A stretch of 29,583 nt of DNA from JALONO01 sp038209965 (GCA_038209965.1 JBBQXF010000060.1:1-29583); one strand, 5' to 3'; positions 7,729 through 16,543 are shown, numbered from the stretch's first letter. Numbers and translations are program-made. Notes: a model not told the origin generated them from the sequence alone.

Positions 7729-10700
7729 ATGAAATATAACGAGTACAAACAATCGGTCACCGAACTTTGCACCTACGCGGGCGAGCACATCCTGAAATTT
7801 TGGCGGGAACAAACCATTTTTCAAAAGTCGGTGGCGGCACGTACCGGAAAACCTACCTTTGTTTTCTACGAAGGACCGCCCTCGGCCAATGGCACCCCGG
7901 GCATCCACCATGTAATGGCCCGCACGGTCAAAGATCTGTTCTGCCGCTACCAGACCCTCAAAGGCCGGCAAGTGAAGCGCAAAGGCGGCTGGGACACCCA
8001 CGGCCTGCCCGTGGAACTGCAAGTAGAAAAAGAATTGGGCATCACCAAGGATGATATTGGCAAAAAAATATCCATTGCCGACTATAACCAAAAATGCCGC
8101 GAGGCAGTGATGAAATACAAAGGCCAATGGGACGATCTGACCGAGCGCATCGGCTATTGGGTGGATCTGGACAAGCCATACCTCACTTTTGAAAACAATT
8201 ACATCGAGAGCTGCTGGTGGCTGCTGAGCGAGCTGTACAAAAAGGAGTTGCTCTACAAAGGCTACACCATTCAGCCCTTTTCGCCCGCCGCCGGCACTGG
8301 CCTCAGCTCACACGAACTGAACCAGCCGGGCACGTACAAAAATGTGAAGGACACCTCCATCGTGGCCCAGTTCAAGGTCAAGGGTACCGGCCACGATTAT
8401 GTCTTGGCCTGGACGACCACGCCATGGACGTTGCCAGCCAACACCATGCTCATCGTGGGCAAAGACATTACCTACATCAAAGTCAAGACTCATAACCAAT
8501 ATACCAACCAACCCATCAACGCCATTTTTGCCAAAGAACGGCTGGACTATGTGCTGGGTGGTAAATATGTGAACCGCAATGATTTTGACGAGACCAAACA
8601 TTCGGGCAAGATTCCTTACATCATCATGGAGGAGTTCAAGGGCGAGGAATTGATTGGACTGGAATATGAGCAATTACTGCCCTACGCCCAGCCTTTGCAC
8701 AGTGTGGAAAAAGCATTCAAGGTCTATGCAGGCGACTTCGTGACCACCGAAGATGGCACGGGCATTGTCCACGGGGCTCCCACGTTCGGGGCCGATGACT
8801 ACCGGGTGGCCAAGCAATATGGCGTGCCCCCGCTGACCGTGCTGGACGAAAACCAAAATGAAGTGCCCACCGTCGACCGACAAGGCCGCTTTGCTCCCCA
8901 AATGGGAGAGTTCGCGGGCAAATTTGTCAAAGAACAATATTATTCGGAAGCCGAGCAAGCCGCCCCGGACTTCAAACCGACCGATGTCCTGATTGCAATC
9001 AAGCTCAAGGAAGAAAACAAGGCGTTCAAGGTCGAGAAATACGAGCACACCTATCCCCACTGCTGGCGGACGGACAAGCCCATCCTCTATTATCCGATGG
9101 AAAGCTGGTTTATCCGCACCACCGCGCTCAAAGATCGGCTGGTGGCACTCAATAAAACCATCAACTGGAAGCCAGAAAGCACGGGCACGGGCCGGTTTGG
9201 CAATTGGCTGGAAAACTTGGTGGACTGGAACCTGAGCCGCTCGCGGTTCTGGGGCACTCCCCTGCCCGTTTGGCGGACCGACGACGGCAAAGAAGAAAGC
9301 TGCATCGGATCAGTGGCCGAACTGAAAGCCCGGATCGAGGATGCGCTCACCCGTGGCCACCATGCCCTCACCATTGCGCAAAAAGCCAAAAACCAAGCGA
9401 TCCACGCACTTTTTGGGCAGCCCCAATTTGACCTGCACCGCCCCTTTGTGGACGATATAACGCTGCTCAGCCCGAGTGGCAAGCCCATGCTCCGCGAACC
9501 GGACCTGATCGATGTATGGTTCGATTCAGGGGCCATGCCCTATGCCCAGTTTCACTTTCCATTTGAAAATGCGGCCGATTACCCCGACGGCATGACCGAC
9601 CTCAAACCCAGCGGAGGCCAACTCGATAAAGTATTCCCGGCCGATTTTATTTCCGAGGGCGTAGATCAAACGCGCGGCTGGTTCTTTACCCTCCACGCCA
9701 TTGCCGGTTTGCTGTTCGATAGCGTGGCTTTCAAAAACGTAGTGTCCACTGGTTTGGTACTGGATGCTAACGGCAACAAAATGTCCAAAAGGTTGAGCAA
9801 TGCCATCAACCCGTTTGACACTATCGACCGCTTTGGGGCCGATGCCGTGCGCTGGTACATGATCACCAACGCCTCACCGTGGGACAACCTCAAGTTCAGC
9901 ATCGACGGCCTGCAAGACATGCAGCGCAAGTTCTTCGGCACTCTCCAAAATACGTACAATTTCTTTGCTATGTACGCCAATTTGGACAATTTCGCTTTCC
10001 AAGGTGCCGAAGTGCCCCTAGCGGAGCGAACCGAGAGCGACCGCTGGATCATCTCCAAGCTCCACTCGCTGGCCCAAGTGGTGGACAATGCCTACGGCGA
10101 TTACGATGCCACCCCAGCCACCCGGGCCATCCAAAATTTTGTCAATGACGACCTGAGCAACTGGTACGTGCGCCTGAACCGCAAACGTTTCTGGAAAGGG
10201 GAACTGACCGACGATAAGATTGCGGCTTACCAAACGCTGTACACTTGCTTGGTCACCGTGGCCAAGCTGGCCTCACCGGTGGCCCCGTTCTACGCCGATT
10301 TGCTGTATCGGGATTTGAACTTGGTGACGGGCCGCGAGGCTGCCGAATCTGTTCACCTCGGTGAATTCCCCCACGGCGACCGCGCCTTGATCGACCCAGC
10401 CTTGGAAGAAAAAATGGCCTTGGCTCAAACAGTCTGTTCCCTGGTCCACTCCATCCGCAAGGAACAAAAGCTCCGGGTGCGCCAACCACTCCAGAAAATC
10501 TCCATCCCCGGGTTCAGCCCGACCCAGCGAAAATACGTACTGGAAGTGCAGGAAGAAATTTTGACCGAAGTAAACGTCAAGCACATTGTCTTTATTGATG
10601 ATTCTAGTGGCTTGGTTTCCAAGAAGATAAAGCCCAATTTCCCCGCGTTGGCCCAAAAAGGGTTGGGCAAACAAATGAAGACCATCCAAACCTTCTTGGG

Positions 10701-11154
10701 GCAAATGGACACCGAGGCCATCCTCAATTTAACGGTTCAGGGAAGCCTTTCGGTGCCCAATGGAGCCACCCCCATCAGCTTGGGCTTGGCCGATGTGCTC
10801 ATCGAGTCCAATGACATCCCCGGCTGGGCCACTGCCCGCAGCGGCGAAATCGTGGTGGCACTGGACATTACCCTCACCGACGAACTGCGCCAAGAAGGCA
10901 TTGCCCGAGATTTGGTGAACCGGATCCAGAACCTGCGCAAGGACAGTAATTTTGAAGTGCAGGACAAGATCAACGTACAGTTGCAAACCACCGACGCGGC
11001 CATTGGGCAAGCCGTGGCTGCATTCCATGCTTACATTTCCCAAGAAGTACAGGCGATTTCGCTCCAAGTAGTGGATCAATTGGCGGAGGGAGTGGAAATT
11101 GAACTGGACGAATTGAAATTGAAAATTGCCCTCGAGGTAGTTGTAATGGTATAA
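7729..11154 (+). CDS. ileS: Isoleucyl-tRNA synthetase, IleRS2-like with GxHH active-site motif
   Basis: A 1141-residue class I synthetase that charges tRNA(Ile). The frame is open to 7639, but the start at MKYNEYKQ (7729) fits the family and lies behind a promoter element. After GPPSANGTP the HIGH signature position reads GIHH (residues 58-61), a GxHH arrangement instead of HxGH. The second signature is KMSKR (684-688). The CP1 editing domain is recognisable through WTTTPWTLPANT, and an anticodon-binding domain and long C-terminus follow (NDDLSNWYVRLNRKRFW). The size, eukaryote-like type and GxHH motif place it with IleRS2, the type associated with mupirocin resistance. It is probably the only copy, but the window cannot show that. 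Confidence 0.96.
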   Translation: MKYNEYKQSVTELCTYAGEHILKFWREQTIFQKSVAARTGKPTFVFYEGPPSANGTPGIHHVMARTVKDLFCRYQTLKGRQVKRKGGWDTHGLPVELQVEKELGITKDDIGKKISIADYNQKCREAVMKYKGQWDDLTERIGYWVDLDKPYLTFENNYIESCWWLLSELYKKELLYKGYTIQPFSPAAGTGLSSHELNQPGTYKNVKDTSIVAQFKVKGTGHDYVLAWTTTPWTLPANTMLIVGKDITYIKVKTHNQYTNQPINAIFAKERLDYVLGGKYVNRNDFDETKHSGKIPYIIMEEFKGEELIGLEYEQLLPYAQPLHSVEKAFKVYAGDFVTTEDGTGIVHGAPTFGADDYRVAKQYGVPPLTVLDENQNEVPTVDRQGRFAPQMGEFAGKFVKEQYYSEAEQAAPDFKPTDVLIAIKLKEENKAFKVEKYEHTYPHCWRTDKPILYYPMESWFIRTTALKDRLVALNKTINWKPESTGTGRFGNWLENLVDWNLSRSRFWGTPLPVWRTDDGKEESCIGSVAELKARIEDALTRGHHALTIAQKAKNQAIHALFGQPQFDLHRPFVDDITLLSPSGKPMLREPDLIDVWFDSGAMPYAQFHFPFENAADYPDGMTDLKPSGGQLDKVFPADFISEGVDQTRGWFFTLHAIAGLLFDSVAFKNVVSTGLVLDANGNKMSKRLSNAINPFDTIDRFGADAVRWYMITNASPWDNLKFSIDGLQDMQRKFFGTLQNTYNFFAMYANLDNFAFQGAEVPLAERTESDRWIISKLHSLAQVVDNAYGDYDATPATRAIQNFVNDDLSNWYVRLNRKRFWKGELTDDKIAAYQTLYTCLVTVAKLASPVAPFYADLLYRDLNLVTGREAAESVHLGEFPHGDRALIDPALEEKMALAQTVCSLVHSIRKEQKLRVRQPLQKISIPGFSPTQRKYVLEVQEEILTEVNVKHIVFIDDSSGLVSKKIKPNFPALAQKGLGKQMKTIQTFLGQMDTEAILNLTVQGSLSVPNGATPISLGLADVLIESNDIPGWATARSGEIVVALDITLTDELRQEGIARDLVNRIQNLRKDSNFEVQDKINVQLQTTDAAIGQAVAAFHAYISQEVQAISLQVVDQLAEGVEIELDELKLKIALEVVVMV

Positions 11155-11308
11155 ACAATCCAACATGGATCAACCGTTTTAGTTACCTTGGGTGGCTGGA
11201 AGTGTTGGTCCATTGTTTTGGCTTGGTTGGCTTTTGGCTGATCTTCTACTGCCCCAGGTTTGGGATTTATTCCCAAAAAGCTCAATTTAGCGGCCTAAAA
11301 CCTACTGC

Positions 11309-11800
11309 ATGAAACGCACTGCCCTTTTTCCCGGCTCGTTCGATCCCTTCACCAAAGGCCATGAGGACATTGTGCGCCGGGGCAGCCGCTTTTTTGATGA
11401 AATCATCATCGGCATTGGCCACAACAGCCAAAAACAGCGGTTCTTCCCGCTTGATCTGATGGTGGCTTGTATCAACGAAACCTTCAAGAACACAGAGAAC
11501 GTGCGGATTGAGGTATTTCAAGGGCTGACTGCCGTTTTTGCCGAAAAAGTGGGGGCGAATTTCTTGCTGCGGGGGCTGCGCAACACGACCGATTATGAAT
11601 ATGAAAACACCATTGCCCAAGTCAACTATCACCAAGTGAACAGTTTGGAAACAGTTTTTTTAATCACCTCCCCCAAACTCGCCTATATCAGTTCTACTAT
11701 TGTCCGAGATATTTACAAATATGACGGCGATGTGAGCAAATACCTCCCCTATGACCTAGAGGCCATCCGGGCCACCTTCAAAAAAGAAAGCATTGCGTAA
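11309..11800 (+). CDS. coaD: Phosphopantetheine adenylyltransferase
   Basis: A 163-residue nucleotidyltransferase that makes dephospho-CoA from 4'-phosphopantetheine and ATP, the fourth step of coenzyme A synthesis. The N-terminal PGSFDPFTKGH block (residues 8-18) contains the T/HxGH motif (Thr15, His18). RGLRNTTDYEYE and the late ISSTIVRDI motif (the family's ISSTxVR) are specific for CoaD. Length is standard. It lies 154 bases after ileS and 34 bases before the oxygenase gene, with no clear terminator between, so co-transcription with the next gene is possible. Confidence 0.97.
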   Translation: MKRTALFPGSFDPFTKGHEDIVRRGSRFFDEIIIGIGHNSQKQRFFPLDLMVACINETFKNTENVRIEVFQGLTAVFAEKVGANFLLRGLRNTTDYEYENTIAQVNYHQVNSLETVFLITSPKLAYISSTIVRDIYKYDGDVSKYLPYDLEAIRATFKKESIA

Positions 11801-11834
11801 TTTTTGGGCTATCAACCATATTCAGTTATCAACC

Positions 11835-12812
11835 ATGGCAGAGATATTATATGACGAAGTACCCTCATTGGATTTGGCCGACTTCACTTCGGGCGATCCA
11901 ACGCGCAAAGCCAAATTTGTGCAGGATCTGGGCAATGCCTGGACCAATATCGGTTTCGTGGCCGTCAAAAACCATGGGCTGAGCGATGCGCTGACCAGCC
12001 AATTGTATGCGCTCGTGAAACAATTTTTTGTGCTCGACGAAACTACCAAGCAGCAGTATGAATTTCCCGAACTGGCGGGGCAGCGCGGCTACATTGGCCG
12101 CAACAAAGAGCAAGCCAAGGGACACTCGGTGCCCGACCTCAAAGAGTTTTACCATGTGGGGCAAGAAGTGACCGACCCCACCGATCCCGTCAAGCAAGAA
12201 TACCCGGACAATGTGTTCCCGACCGACCTGCTGCCCGACTTTGGCGAACTGTCATTGGAAGCCTACCGCACCCTCGAGCGGGCTGGCGTGCACCTGTTGC
12301 GGGCCGCCGCGCTTTACTTGGGGCTTGACGAAAATTATTTTGATGAAAAGGTGAAATTTGGCAACAGTATTTTGCGGGCCATCCATTATTTCCCCATTGC
12401 CAACCCCGACGCGCTGCCAGCCGATGCAGTGCGGGCCGCTGCCCACGGCGACATCAACCTGATCACCCTGCTCATGGGGGCCAGCGCCGAGGGCTTGCAA
12501 GTGCTGCGCCGCGATGGCCAGTGGATCCCCATCACGGCCCTGCCCGAGCAAGTGGTGGTCAATGTGGGCGATATGCTGGAACGGCACACCAACAACCGGC
12601 TCAAATCGACCATCCACCGGGTGGCAAACCCGCCCCGGGAAAAAATGAACACTTCGCGTTTCTCGATCCCCTTTTTCATGCACCCCCGATCCGAGATGAG
12701 CTTGGCCGCCCTGCCCAACTGCGTGGATGCTGACCACCCCAAGGCTTACCCCGACGTGACCGCTGGGGAATTTCTGGACGAACGGCTGCGGGAATTGAAG
12801 TTAAAAGCGTAA
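11835..12812 (+). CDS. Isopenicillin N synthase-family 2-oxoglutarate/Fe(II) oxygenase
   Basis: A 325-residue non-haem iron oxygenase of the isopenicillin N synthase-like family. The N-terminal DIOX_N part (DLADF, GNAWTNIGFVAVKNHG) is followed by the double-stranded beta-helix domain with the iron ligands His204 and Asp206 (HGD) and His261 (STIHRV), and the 2-oxoglutarate-binding Arg275 in RFS. All catalytic residues are present, so it should be active. Family members oxidise many small molecules; the substrate cannot be inferred. I start at the ATG at 11835; the frame is open to a TTG at 11793 that overlaps coaD. Neighbours coaD and THX give no hint of a pathway. Confidence 0.92.
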   Translation: MAEILYDEVPSLDLADFTSGDPTRKAKFVQDLGNAWTNIGFVAVKNHGLSDALTSQLYALVKQFFVLDETTKQQYEFPELAGQRGYIGRNKEQAKGHSVPDLKEFYHVGQEVTDPTDPVKQEYPDNVFPTDLLPDFGELSLEAYRTLERAGVHLLRAAALYLGLDENYFDEKVKFGNSILRAIHYFPIANPDALPADAVRAAAHGDINLITLLMGASAEGLQVLRRDGQWIPITALPEQVVVNVGDMLERHTNNRLKSTIHRVANPPREKMNTSRFSIPFFMHPRSEMSLAALPNCVDADHPKAYPDVTAGEFLDERLRELKLKA

Positions 12813-12817
12813 TTTTG
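12810..12817 (+). promoter_or_regulatory. Putative -7 promoter element for the THX gene
   Basis: TAATTTTG matches TAnnTTTG exactly and overlaps the stop codon of the oxygenase gene. It would give a leader of roughly 75 bases before the THX start at 12899. No clear -33 TTG at the usual spacing. Confidence 0.45.
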
Positions 12818-12898
12818 TATTCAATGCAATTATTGAGGCAGTCTTTTGGTCACTCAATAGCATTTTTAACTAAGCATTCCACCTAAACATATTTTAAC

Positions 12899-13024
12899 AT
12901 GGGAAAAGGCGATAAAAAATCGTTGAAGGGCAAAATTGCCAAGGGTTCTTATGGCAACTCACGCCCGCGGTCGGCCAACAAAGTGGCCCCAAAACCAAAG
13001 CCGCAAACCGAGAGCCAAGCATAA
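12899..13024 (+). CDS. 30S ribosomal protein THX (41 residues)
   Basis: A short gene encoding a very basic 41-residue protein that begins MGKGDKKSLKGKIAKGSYG and continues NSRPRS, then a Lys/Pro-rich tail. This matches the Bacteroidota form of ribosomal protein THX (bTHX/S31e-like), a small peptide that sits in the head of the 30S subunit; its hallmark is the MGKGDKK start followed by GKI(x)KG(S/T)(Y/F)G. The tail after residue 24 is longer and less conserved than the core. The gene is immediately followed by a strong hairpin terminator and has its own candidate promoter at 12810. It is easily missed because of its size. Confidence 0.88.
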   Translation: MGKGDKKSLKGKIAKGSYGNSRPRSANKVAPKPKPQTESQA

Positions 13025-13048
13025 CCAGCCAATCGGGCTGAAAATGGT

Positions 13049-13089
13049 AAAAGCTGTGCCACTGCCCAAGGGAAGTGGCACAGCTTTTT
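13049..13089. terminator. Bidirectional terminator between THX and the SpoIIE-like gene
   Basis: A perfect 15-bp stem (13049-13063 with 13074-13088) with a 10-base loop that can pair further (CCC/GGG), ending in a T run. The 5' arm begins with AAAA, so it can serve both the plus-strand THX gene and the convergent minus-strand gene ending at 13117. Confidence 0.9.
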
Positions 13090-13116
13090 ATTTGACCGAT
13101 TATTGCTTGCCGGACC

Positions 13117-14940
13117 CTAGATTCGGATGCCAATCATTGAGATATCGTCCAATTGGAGCATTTGCCCCTGAAATGCCGCCCAATCCGCCAGCAGGTTATC
13201 GCATTGGGTGCTAGGGGGGAAACCTGAGTGCCGTTTGAGAGCATCATGTAAACGGGGAGAACCATATTTTTCGTGGGCTTCATTCCGCTGATCGATCATC
13301 CCGTCGGTATTGAAGTAAATCATATTGCCCCGGGTAAGCACCAACTCGTGCTCTTCATAAGGGCGAATTTTCTTTTGTCGCCCCCCGATGCTGCGATTGG
13401 TGCCTTTGATGGTGTTCAGCAACCGGTTATCGACAACCTGCATCGAGCTTTTGGCCCCGGCAAACAGAACTTTGCGCTCAGTGCCGCCATTTAGGGGTTT
13501 GGATATCTGGCAAATGGCAATGTCCATCCCATCGTCATTGAAGCCATTTTGCTGTTGAAGTATCGTCCGTACGCCCTGGTTCAGTAGCTCAAGCATCTGA
13601 CCCGGCTGACGAATTTTTCGCTGGTGGACGATGTCATAGAGCAAGTTATGGCCAATAATGGACATGAACGCGCCCGGTACCCCATGCCCGGTACAATCGG
13701 CCAAAGCAACGATGGCATAATCTCCCAAGTTGGCAAACCAATAAAAATCACCCGAAACAATGTCCTTGGGCCGGTTGACAACAAAAAAATCGCTGAAAAA
13801 GCCCCCTATTTCGGTATTGCTGGGCATTATACTTTGCTGGATTCGCTCGGCATAGCGCAAGCTGTCATTGACTAGTGTGTGCTGTTGCTCGAGTTTGTTC
13901 TTTTGTTGCTCAATGGCGGTTTTTTGCGCTAAAATTTCGGTATTTTGTTGGCCCAGCTTTTTCACATACCGTTTATTGGCCGACAAGGTGCGGAAAAGCA
14001 TAAAACTCAACCCCAACACTATCAGGATCACAATCAGGGCCAGTATCAGCGACTTGCGCTGGATGTCCACCACTTCGTCTTTGTCGGCAATGGTTTGTTC
14101 TTGCACCGCTTTCTCGATCGTCAATGTACTCACGGAATCTTCGGTGAGGGCAATCCGTTTTTCCACTTCCTCTTTTTCTTCGCTGATATTGCGCAGGGCC
14201 AAGTCCTTGCTCGCGATCAAACTGCCGGCTTGTTTGAGCTCTTCGGCCTGTTTTAGCTTATCTTCTTCGGCTCGGGCTGTAATACCAGACACCAATTTCT
14301 GTTTCATGCTATCGGCTAGCAGACTGTATTTATGCTGGTACATTTCGGCTTGGTCACTCCGCTTGGCCAGCAAATAACTCACTACTATCAGGTTGTAGGT
14401 CTTGAGCCGCGCACTGTCCAGTTTAAGTTCCAACGAAAGCGGCTCGGCCCGGCCGCGCAGTCCCTGAATGGCAATTTGGGGCGCATCGGTTTTGTTGTAA
14501 AGATCGGCCACCACCAGCATCGTGTACAACATACCTTCTTGGTTGCCCAAAATCTTGTATTGCTTGATCACTTCCCGGTAACTAAGAATGGCTTCTTGGT
14601 ATTGCTTTCTCCGAACCTGCAGCTCACCCAGTTGACGGAAGGAACGAAGCAGATCAATGGTGCGGTTAATTTTGTTGTAGGCAGCAATGGCCTCATTGAG
14701 ATATTTGGCAGATTCGTCCAGCCGCTCCATTTGCCGGTACTTTTCAGCCAATTGGGAAGCATAGTTGGCCCGGGCTTCGTAATTGTCGGTATTGAGGGCC
14801 ACGATGTAACGCTCCTTCAGTCCACCCAAATCGTCTTGGGCGAACAGCGGCTTGCCGGATGCCCCATAAAGCAACAACCCGCTGATAAGGGGCAGAAAAA
14901 ATCGGCAAGCGATCTTTTGATGTGATATAAAAATACCCAT
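13117..14940 (-). CDS. Membrane-anchored SpoIIE-like (PP2C) phosphatase with tetratricopeptide repeats
   Basis: A 607-residue signalling protein. In order: a signal peptide (about 1-35, ending near LFAQ); a helical tetratricopeptide-like region (about 45-215) in the periplasm; a long coiled coil (about 221-295); a transmembrane helix (about 297-316); a second coiled coil (325-360); then a cytoplasmic SpoIIE/PP2C phosphatase domain. The domain begins with the motif RYAERIQQSIMP and has SGDFYW (396-401), ADCTGHGVPGAFMS (414-427), the acidic NTDGMID and a final DDISMIGI, which supply metal ligands. Such proteins dephosphorylate Ser/Thr on partner-switching regulators in response to an envelope signal. 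No anti-sigma or STAS gene is adjacent, so its target is unknown. It converges on the THX gene. Confidence 0.92.
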   Translation of the reverse strand: MGIFISHQKIACRFFLPLISGLLLYGASGKPLFAQDDLGGLKERYIVALNTDNYEARANYASQLAEKYRQMERLDESAKYLNEAIAAYNKINRTIDLLRSFRQLGELQVRRKQYQEAILSYREVIKQYKILGNQEGMLYTMLVVADLYNKTDAPQIAIQGLRGRAEPLSLELKLDSARLKTYNLIVVSYLLAKRSDQAEMYQHKYSLLADSMKQKLVSGITARAEEDKLKQAEELKQAGSLIASKDLALRNISEEKEEVEKRIALTEDSVSTLTIEKAVQEQTIADKDEVVDIQRKSLILALIVILIVLGLSFMLFRTLSANKRYVKKLGQQNTEILAQKTAIEQQKNKLEQQHTLVNDSLRYAERIQQSIMPSNTEIGGFFSDFFVVNRPKDIVSGDFYWFANLGDYAIVALADCTGHGVPGAFMSIIGHNLLYDIVHQRKIRQPGQMLELLNQGVRTILQQQNGFNDDGMDIAICQISKPLNGGTERKVLFAGAKSSMQVVDNRLLNTIKGTNRSIGGRQKKIRPYEEHELVLTRGNMIYFNTDGMIDQRNEAHEKYGSPRLHDALKRHSGFPPSTQCDNLLADWAAFQGQMLQLDDISMIGIRI

Positions 14941-15026
14941 TTAGGTTGATTGAGGACAAACCAACTTTAACTTTCGGCACCGGGTCTTTCAGGACCCGTT
15001 GGCGTGGGCAAACTGCCGGTGAGCAG

Positions 15027-15051
15027 CTAGCTTTGGTCAGATCTAGCTTTG
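15027..15051 (+). repeat. Tandem CTAGCTTTG direct repeats in a 413-base noncoding stretch
   Basis: CTAGCTTTG occurs at 15027-15035 and 15043-15051, a 16-base period. Each copy also contains TAGCTTTG, a match to the TAnnTTTG promoter element, but pointing on the plus strand where no gene follows until 16577. The surrounding region 14941-15353 lies upstream of the phosphatase gene and holds no credible gene apart from these repeats, a 6-bp hairpin (CGGGTC/GACCCG at 14981-14998) and the terminator at 15210-15265. Confidence 0.55.
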
Positions 15052-15209
15052 ACAATATTTGTGCCATTGTCGTGGATAAATGGCCACTTGAGAAAATGAC
15101 CTTCGCCATCAAAAAACGGGGACAGGCCAGCAGTGCCGCATCAGCCAAACAGATAAGCTATTAGTTAGGGGCACTCTCAACCAATGCCGCCACTTTTGGG
15201 GAATTTACC

Positions 15210-15265
15210 ATAAAATAAAACCCTAAAAGTGTGGAATCTGGCCCAAATTCCACACTTTTAGGGTT
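15210..15265 (-). terminator. Terminator of the metB-like gene (minus strand)
   Basis: A perfect 19-bp stem (15219-15237 with 15247-15265) with a 9-base loop. Read on the minus strand, it is followed by TTTTATTTTATGG, a good T tract. It lies about 90 bases after the stop codon of the cystathionine gamma-synthase-like gene. Confidence 0.88.
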
Positions 15266-15353
15266 GAAAAATAACTTGGTTGCTGCGGGTAGTTTTGGCT
15301 CAATTTAACCGTTGCACCCGCAAGCCCCACTCGGACTACAGGCGGACCGGAAA

Positions 15354-16502
15354 TTAATCGACCTTGGCCAAAGCAGTTTCCAAGTCGGCCACCAAATCTT
15401 CCACGTCTTCAATGCCCACACTGAGCCGGATGAGCGAATCCACCAGCCCATATTTTTCGCGCTCGGCCTTGGGAATGCTGGCGTGGGTCATGGTGGCTGG
15501 GTGGCCGCACAACGACTCCACTCCCCCGAGCGATTCGGCCAAGGAAAAGAGCGAGAAACTTTCCAGCACTTTGATGGCATTGGGCACGCTGTCGTTGCGG
15601 AGCGTGAAGGACAGCATCCCCCCAAAACCCCGCATCTGCTTTTGGGCAATGGCATAATTGGGATGGTGCACCAATCCCGGATAATAAACCCGCCCGATCT
15701 TGGGGTGATGATTTAAAAAATTGGCAATTTGCTCACCATTCTCACAGGTGGCTTTCATGCGCAAGTGCAGCGTCTTGATGCCCCGCAGCACCAAAAAGCA
15801 ATCTTGGGGGCCGGGCACCGCCCCGACGGCGTTCTGCAAAAATTTCAATTCTTGGGCCAAGCCCTCGTGGTTGGTGATCAGGGCACCCATCACCACGTCG
15901 GAGTGTCCCCCGATATATTTGGTCACGGAGTGCATCACCACATCGGCCCCCAGATCCAGCGGGTTTTGGAGATAGGGAGAAGCGAAGGTATTGTCCACCG
16001 CCACCAGCAAACCGTGGGTTTTGGCAATCTGGCAAACTTGGGCAATATCGATGATATTGAGCAGCGGATTGGTGGGCGTTTCCAGCCAGATCAGTTTGGT
16101 GTTGGCGTTGATATAGGCCGCCACATTGGCCGCCTGATCCATATCGATAAAGTGAAACTTGATGCCATATTTGGCGAACACCCGCACAAAAATCCGGTAG
16201 GTGCCACCGTACAGATCATTGGCCGCAATCACCTCGTCGCCGGGGTTGAGGGTCTTGATCACCGCATCGATGGCCGCCATCCCGGAAGCAAAGCAGTAGG
16301 CAAACTGCCCATTTTCCAGCGCGGCCAAGCTAGCTTGCAGGGCATCGCGGGTGGGGTTTTGGGTGCGCGCATACTCGTAGCCCTGGTGCTGGCCCGGGGA
16401 AGCTTGCACATAGGTGGACGTTTGATAAATCGGGGTCATAATGGCCCCGGTGGATGGGTCAGGCTGAACCCCGGCATGGACAGCTTTGGTGGCGAACTTC
16501 AT
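15354..16502 (-). CDS. metB: Cystathionine gamma-synthase / gamma-lyase family PLP enzyme
   Basis: A 382-residue trans-sulfuration enzyme of the Cys/Met metabolism PLP family. Tyr44 and Arg46 in YEYARTQNPTR are the phosphate-cup residues, LETPTNP is at 140-146, Asp170 in AVDNTFASP holds the cofactor ring, and the PLP lysine is Lys195 in HSVTKYIGGHSD. The C-terminal SLGGVESL and PATMTHASIP segments are typical of the cystathionine gamma-synthase/gamma-lyase branch. Which direction it works (making cystathionine for methionine, or releasing cysteine) cannot be decided from sequence. I start at ATG 16502; the open frame to 16643 overlaps the divergent bshB1. A candidate promoter is at 16544-16551. 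Confidence 0.93.
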   Translation of the reverse strand: MKFATKAVHAGVQPDPSTGAIMTPIYQTSTYVQASPGQHQGYEYARTQNPTRDALQASLAALENGQFAYCFASGMAAIDAVIKTLNPGDEVIAANDLYGGTYRIFVRVFAKYGIKFHFIDMDQAANVAAYINANTKLIWLETPTNPLLNIIDIAQVCQIAKTHGLLVAVDNTFASPYLQNPLDLGADVVMHSVTKYIGGHSDVVMGALITNHEGLAQELKFLQNAVGAVPGPQDCFLVLRGIKTLHLRMKATCENGEQIANFLNHHPKIGRVYYPGLVHHPNYAIAQKQMRGFGGMLSFTLRNDSVPNAIKVLESFSLFSLAESLGGVESLCGHPATMTHASIPKAEREKYGLVDSLIRLSVGIEDVEDLVADLETALAKVD

Positions 16503-16527
16503 TGGACTGGCTTTCTGTTTAAATGGA

Positions 16528-16535
16528 TACCTTTG
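16528..16535 (+). promoter_or_regulatory. Putative -7 promoter element for bshB1
   Basis: TACCTTTG matches TAnnTTTG exactly and ends 41 bases before the bshB1 start. It lies 8 bases from a mirror-image element serving the divergent metB-like gene. No well-spaced -33 TTG is evident. Confidence 0.5.
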
Positions 16536-16543
16536 CGGCGGTA

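Noticed and set aside
7463..7732. Plus-strand frame in the murF to ileS gap
   Set aside because: The translation is Ser/Pro/Thr-rich without motif, starts without a credible upstream site and overlaps the ileS promoter and start.
11259..11277. Hairpin TTTGGGA/TCCCAAA between ileS and coaD
   Set aside because: Only a 7-bp stem and no T tract on the plus strand, so not called as a terminator.
14946..15164. 72-codon plus-strand frame upstream of the phosphatase gene
   Set aside because: No signal peptide, motif or promoter with good spacing. The tandem TAGCTTTG elements lie inside it, not before it.
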